Translations under genes and position numbers: made by a program
Shown here: positions 61,772 through 64,000 of the stretch, in pieces
How the letters are laid out: the number at the start of each line of letters is the position of its first letter
Position numbering within the stretch: the stretch's first letter is position 1
The notes under the pieces: generated by a model
What the model was told of the DNA's origin: nothing
Database searches by the model: none
Seen by the model: the letters and a program-made list of their open reading frames with translations, nothing else
NCBI GenBank assembly: GCA_905209075.1
Contig: CAJLRL010000004.1
Location: 124,001 to 188,000, forward strand
DNA length: 64,000 nucleotides
Direction: 5' to 3'
From: an uncultured Lachnospiraceae bacterium
GTDB taxonomy: Bacteria > Bacillota > Clostridia > Lachnospirales > Lachnospiraceae

Positions 61772-64000
61772 ATGAAATTTAAAATAAATTCAAGAGGCAT
61801 GGCGGCAAAGCTTACAGCATTTGTATTATGCTCTGTGGCAATAGTTGGGATTATAGCGTCTACTGTGATAGCGGTTATTACAAGTAATTTTTCCGGGACT
61901 AGCAGTTTTGAGGCAACGCTCAAGAAAAATATAGCGGGAAACTATTGCAGCCAGATGATATATGAGTATTCGCATGGCGATAAAAATGCCATGGAAAATA
62001 TGTCGGATGATACGAATATGAGACTTGCGGTTGTAAGCAGCACTAAGTCAGAAATTGGCGATGTGGATACTTCATCGGAGCAGGGAAAATTATACGGAAA
62101 TGTCTCGACACTGGGAAAATATGATTATGTATTCAGGATAAGTGCAGATGATCTGAGCGGAAACAGTCCGTCATCACTTATTGACGCTGTCACATACAAT
62201 GACACTATAAAGATTGATGTGGATGATCTGCGCAATTCCATGCAGATCGAGCGCATTGTATATTCGACACAGACAAAGCTTTTTTATGTGTTCTTAAGTG
62301 ACGGAAACAGCTATATCGTTCCAAAGGTAAGAATATACAGGACGGATGAGAATGGTGATGATTTCTCTACATTGTATGAAATTACAGAAATAACAAATGG
62401 TGAACAGACATCTTATGCCTATCAGAATGTATTTTCAGGAGAAGCACTTGATAATTCCGCGATCGACAGTTGGTATAATGTTGCATGTTATGATATGGCT
62501 GAAAATTCAGAAAGTTTTTATTTCGAGGCAGATGATGGTTCATATGATGGCGATAGTGAGATATATGTGACATCTTCGGTAAATGCACAAAATACAGTTT
62601 TACCGCAGGATTACGAATTTACCGGGACATATGAGGTTTATTATCCATATGATAGCGAAAATACAGGCTTCTACTGGGTATTTGTAAAATTGCCGGACGG
62701 TGAGCTTGCTGATAAGGGCGATTTTTTTAATAAACTTGAGCCGTTTTTGGATATTATGGGATTTGTTGAGAGAAATATAACAGGGCTGTACGTTGCCTTT
62801 GTTGTGATATTTCTGTTTACCGCCGGATATCTTCTTGTTACGGCAGGAAAACGTGAAGGCAGTGAAGAAATAAAAACCAGATTAATAGACAGAATGCCGT
62901 ACATTATAGTGTTCTGTATTTTTAGCATGGGTCTGACATTGTTGTGCGGGGGAATGTTTTATATGCTTGAACATATCGGTATGGTAATGGTTCTTGCGTT
63001 ACTATGCGCGATGATAGGGCTTGAGTTTTTACTCACAACATATGTCCGATTAAGATCACATACATTTATAAGATACACGGCATGTTATTATGCATTTTCT
63101 CTGGCAAAAAAAATCTGGGAGCGTATATGCTCACCGGTAAAAAAGGTATGGGGATATATGACACAGAATCTACCATTATTTGTGATGGGAAGTGTTGCGT
63201 TTGGATTTTTCTCTTTGATCGAATTTGGAACATCGGCATCGATGGCATATGACCTGTATTTTATCATAAAGATAATAGAATATGGATTATTCATTGTGTT
63301 TATCCTGCAGTTCGATGTGGTAAGAAAGGCGGCAAGGCGCATATCACAGGGAAATCTGTCACAGCCGTTAGACATTAAAAGCCTTATATGGATTTTTAAA
63401 ACATATGGGCAGGATCTGAATAATGTAAGCGATGGGATTGAAAATGCAGTTCAGGAAAAAATGAAGAGTGAAAGATTTCGGACAGAACTTATAACAAATG
63501 TATCACATGATATAAAGACACCGCTTACATCCATAATAAACTATGTAGATCTGCTCGAAAAGGAAGACATAGATAATGAGAAAGCAAAAGAATACCTCGA
63601 AGTTTTAGATCGTCAGTCTGCACGGCTTAAAAAACTCATAGCAGATCTTTTAGAGGCATCCAAAGCATCGACCGGAAATCTGAAGGTAAATATCGAAGAG
63701 CTTGATGCAGCTGTACTTATAAGTCAGGTGGCAGGCGAATACACCGAAAGATTTACAAAAAAAGGACTTGAACTTGTACTTAAAAATGAGACATCACCTG
63801 TTATGATAAATGCTGATGGAAGACATTTATGGAGAGTGTTCGATAACCTTATGAACAACATTTTCAAATATGCACAGGAGGGAACACGGGTTTATATCGA
63901 TGTGATCCCAAAAGATAATGGAGCTGTGATAACATTTAAAAATATATCTAAATGTCCGCTTAATATATCAAGTGAAGAACTTATGGAGCGTTTTGTGAGA
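61772..64000 (+). CDS. Sensor histidine kinase (3' end outside the window)
   Basis: 743 codons visible, and the frame is still open at the window end. A TM helix at about 13-38 is followed by an extracellular sensor of about 290 residues, a TM helix near 333-355, and further helices up to about 530. A HAMP-like region, the H-box NVSHDIKTPLTS with His579, and the N-box DNLMNNIFKYA near 691-701 follow. Its large sensor and multiple helices resemble VanS/BceS-unlike Lachnospiraceae kinases of unknown signal. AAGGTGAG overlaps the response-regulator stop. Confidence 0.9.
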   Translation, partial: MKFKINSRGMAAKLTAFVLCSVAIVGIIASTVIAVITSNFSGTSSFEATLKKNIAGNYCSQMIYEYSHGDKNAMENMSDDTNMRLAVVSSTKSEIGDVDTSSEQGKLYGNVSTLGKYDYVFRISADDLSGNSPSSLIDAVTYNDTIKIDVDDLRNSMQIERIVYSTQTKLFYVFLSDGNSYIVPKVRIYRTDENGDDFSTLYEITEITNGEQTSYAYQNVFSGEALDNSAIDSWYNVACYDMAENSESFYFEADDGSYDGDSEIYVTSSVNAQNTVLPQDYEFTGTYEVYYPYDSENTGFYWVFVKLPDGELADKGDFFNKLEPFLDIMGFVERNITGLYVAFVVIFLFTAGYLLVTAGKREGSEEIKTRLIDRMPYIIVFCIFSMGLTLLCGGMFYMLEHIGMVMVLALLCAMIGLEFLLTTYVRLRSHTFIRYTACYYAFSLAKKIWERICSPVKKVWGYMTQNLPLFVMGSVAFGFFSLIEFGTSASMAYDLYFIIKIIEYGLFIVFILQFDVVRKAARRISQGNLSQPLDIKSLIWIFKTYGQDLNNVSDGIENAVQEKMKSERFRTELITNVSHDIKTPLTSIINYVDLLEKEDIDNEKAKEYLEVLDRQSARLKKLIADLLEASKASTGNLKVNIEELDAAVLISQVAGEYTERFTKKGLELVLKNETSPVMINADGRHLWRVFDNLMNNIFKYAQEGTRVYIDVIPKDNGAVITFKNISKCPLNISSEELMERFVR

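Noticed and set aside
1..64000. CRISPR arrays, tRNA or rRNA genes, prophage genes, or a complete insertion sequence
   Set aside because: No regularly spaced repeats, no tRNA-like cloverleaf or rRNA sequence, and no transposase or integrase were recognised on either strand.

Overview
The window is a chromosomal segment of a low-GC Firmicute, most likely a gut or rumen member of the Lachnospiraceae. Supporting signs are the zinc-type S14, a ribosomal protein L17 with a large internal insertion, the paired GlgC/GlgD glycogen genes, a DnaD plus DnaC/DnaI-type replication pair, SpoVG, and an oxygen-sensitive hybrid-cluster protein. No species can be named from the sequence alone. There are no tRNA or rRNA genes, no CRISPR array and no intact transposase.

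Layout. Positions 77-8907 hold a DUF1275 membrane protein, a 555-bp foldback (MITE-like) insertion, a PF06541 membrane protein, YbaK, TldD, TldE, a small FakA-like domain protein, TrpS, a CorA transporter and a small conserved protein. A methyltransferase gene faces them on the minus strand (8999-9886). Positions 9983-27153 are the S10-spc-alpha ribosomal superoperon: rpsJ, rplCDWB, rpsS, rplV, rpsC, rplP, rpmC, rpsQ, rplNXE, rpsZ, rpsH, rplFR, rpsE, rpmD, rplO, secY, adk, map, infA, rpmJ, rpsMKD, rpoA, rplQ. Several unusually long and apparently structured intercistronic gaps interrupt it. A minus-strand block follows: dnaD, a dnaC/dnaI-like loader gene and prs form one run (30809 to 27293), and murC lies upstream of it. 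A cluster of DnaA-box sequences sits between murC and dnaD.

Positions 32775-44460 carry glgC-glgD, spoVG, an HD-domain protein, an OGG1-type DNA glycosylase, pth, mfd, a PrsA-like lipoprotein, aroK and murA. Then come an HD-GYP protein, a SAM-I riboswitch with metK, a decayed MATE transporter fragment that ends in a terminal remnant of the same foldback element, and degV. The degV promoter carries two FabT-type boxes. Positions 49084-57323 form a sucrose or fructan utilisation locus: an ABC importer without its own ATPase, sucrose phosphorylase, a GH32 fructosidase, a LacI-family regulator and fructokinase, with a LacI-type operator over the promoter. The window ends with hcp (plus a CRP/HcpR-like palindrome), a chemoreceptor, and an OmpR-type response regulator with a histidine kinase that runs off the end.

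How the genes fit together. Sucrose phosphorylase makes glucose-1-phosphate and fructose, and fructokinase phosphorylates the fructose. GlgC/GlgD in the same window can turn glucose-1-phosphate into ADP-glucose for glycogen. The most unexplained signals are non-coding: the foldback element and its remnant, a dispersed 34-nt hairpin, a second foldback between dnaD and its partner, paired structured RNAs flanking rpsH, and the DnaA-box cluster.
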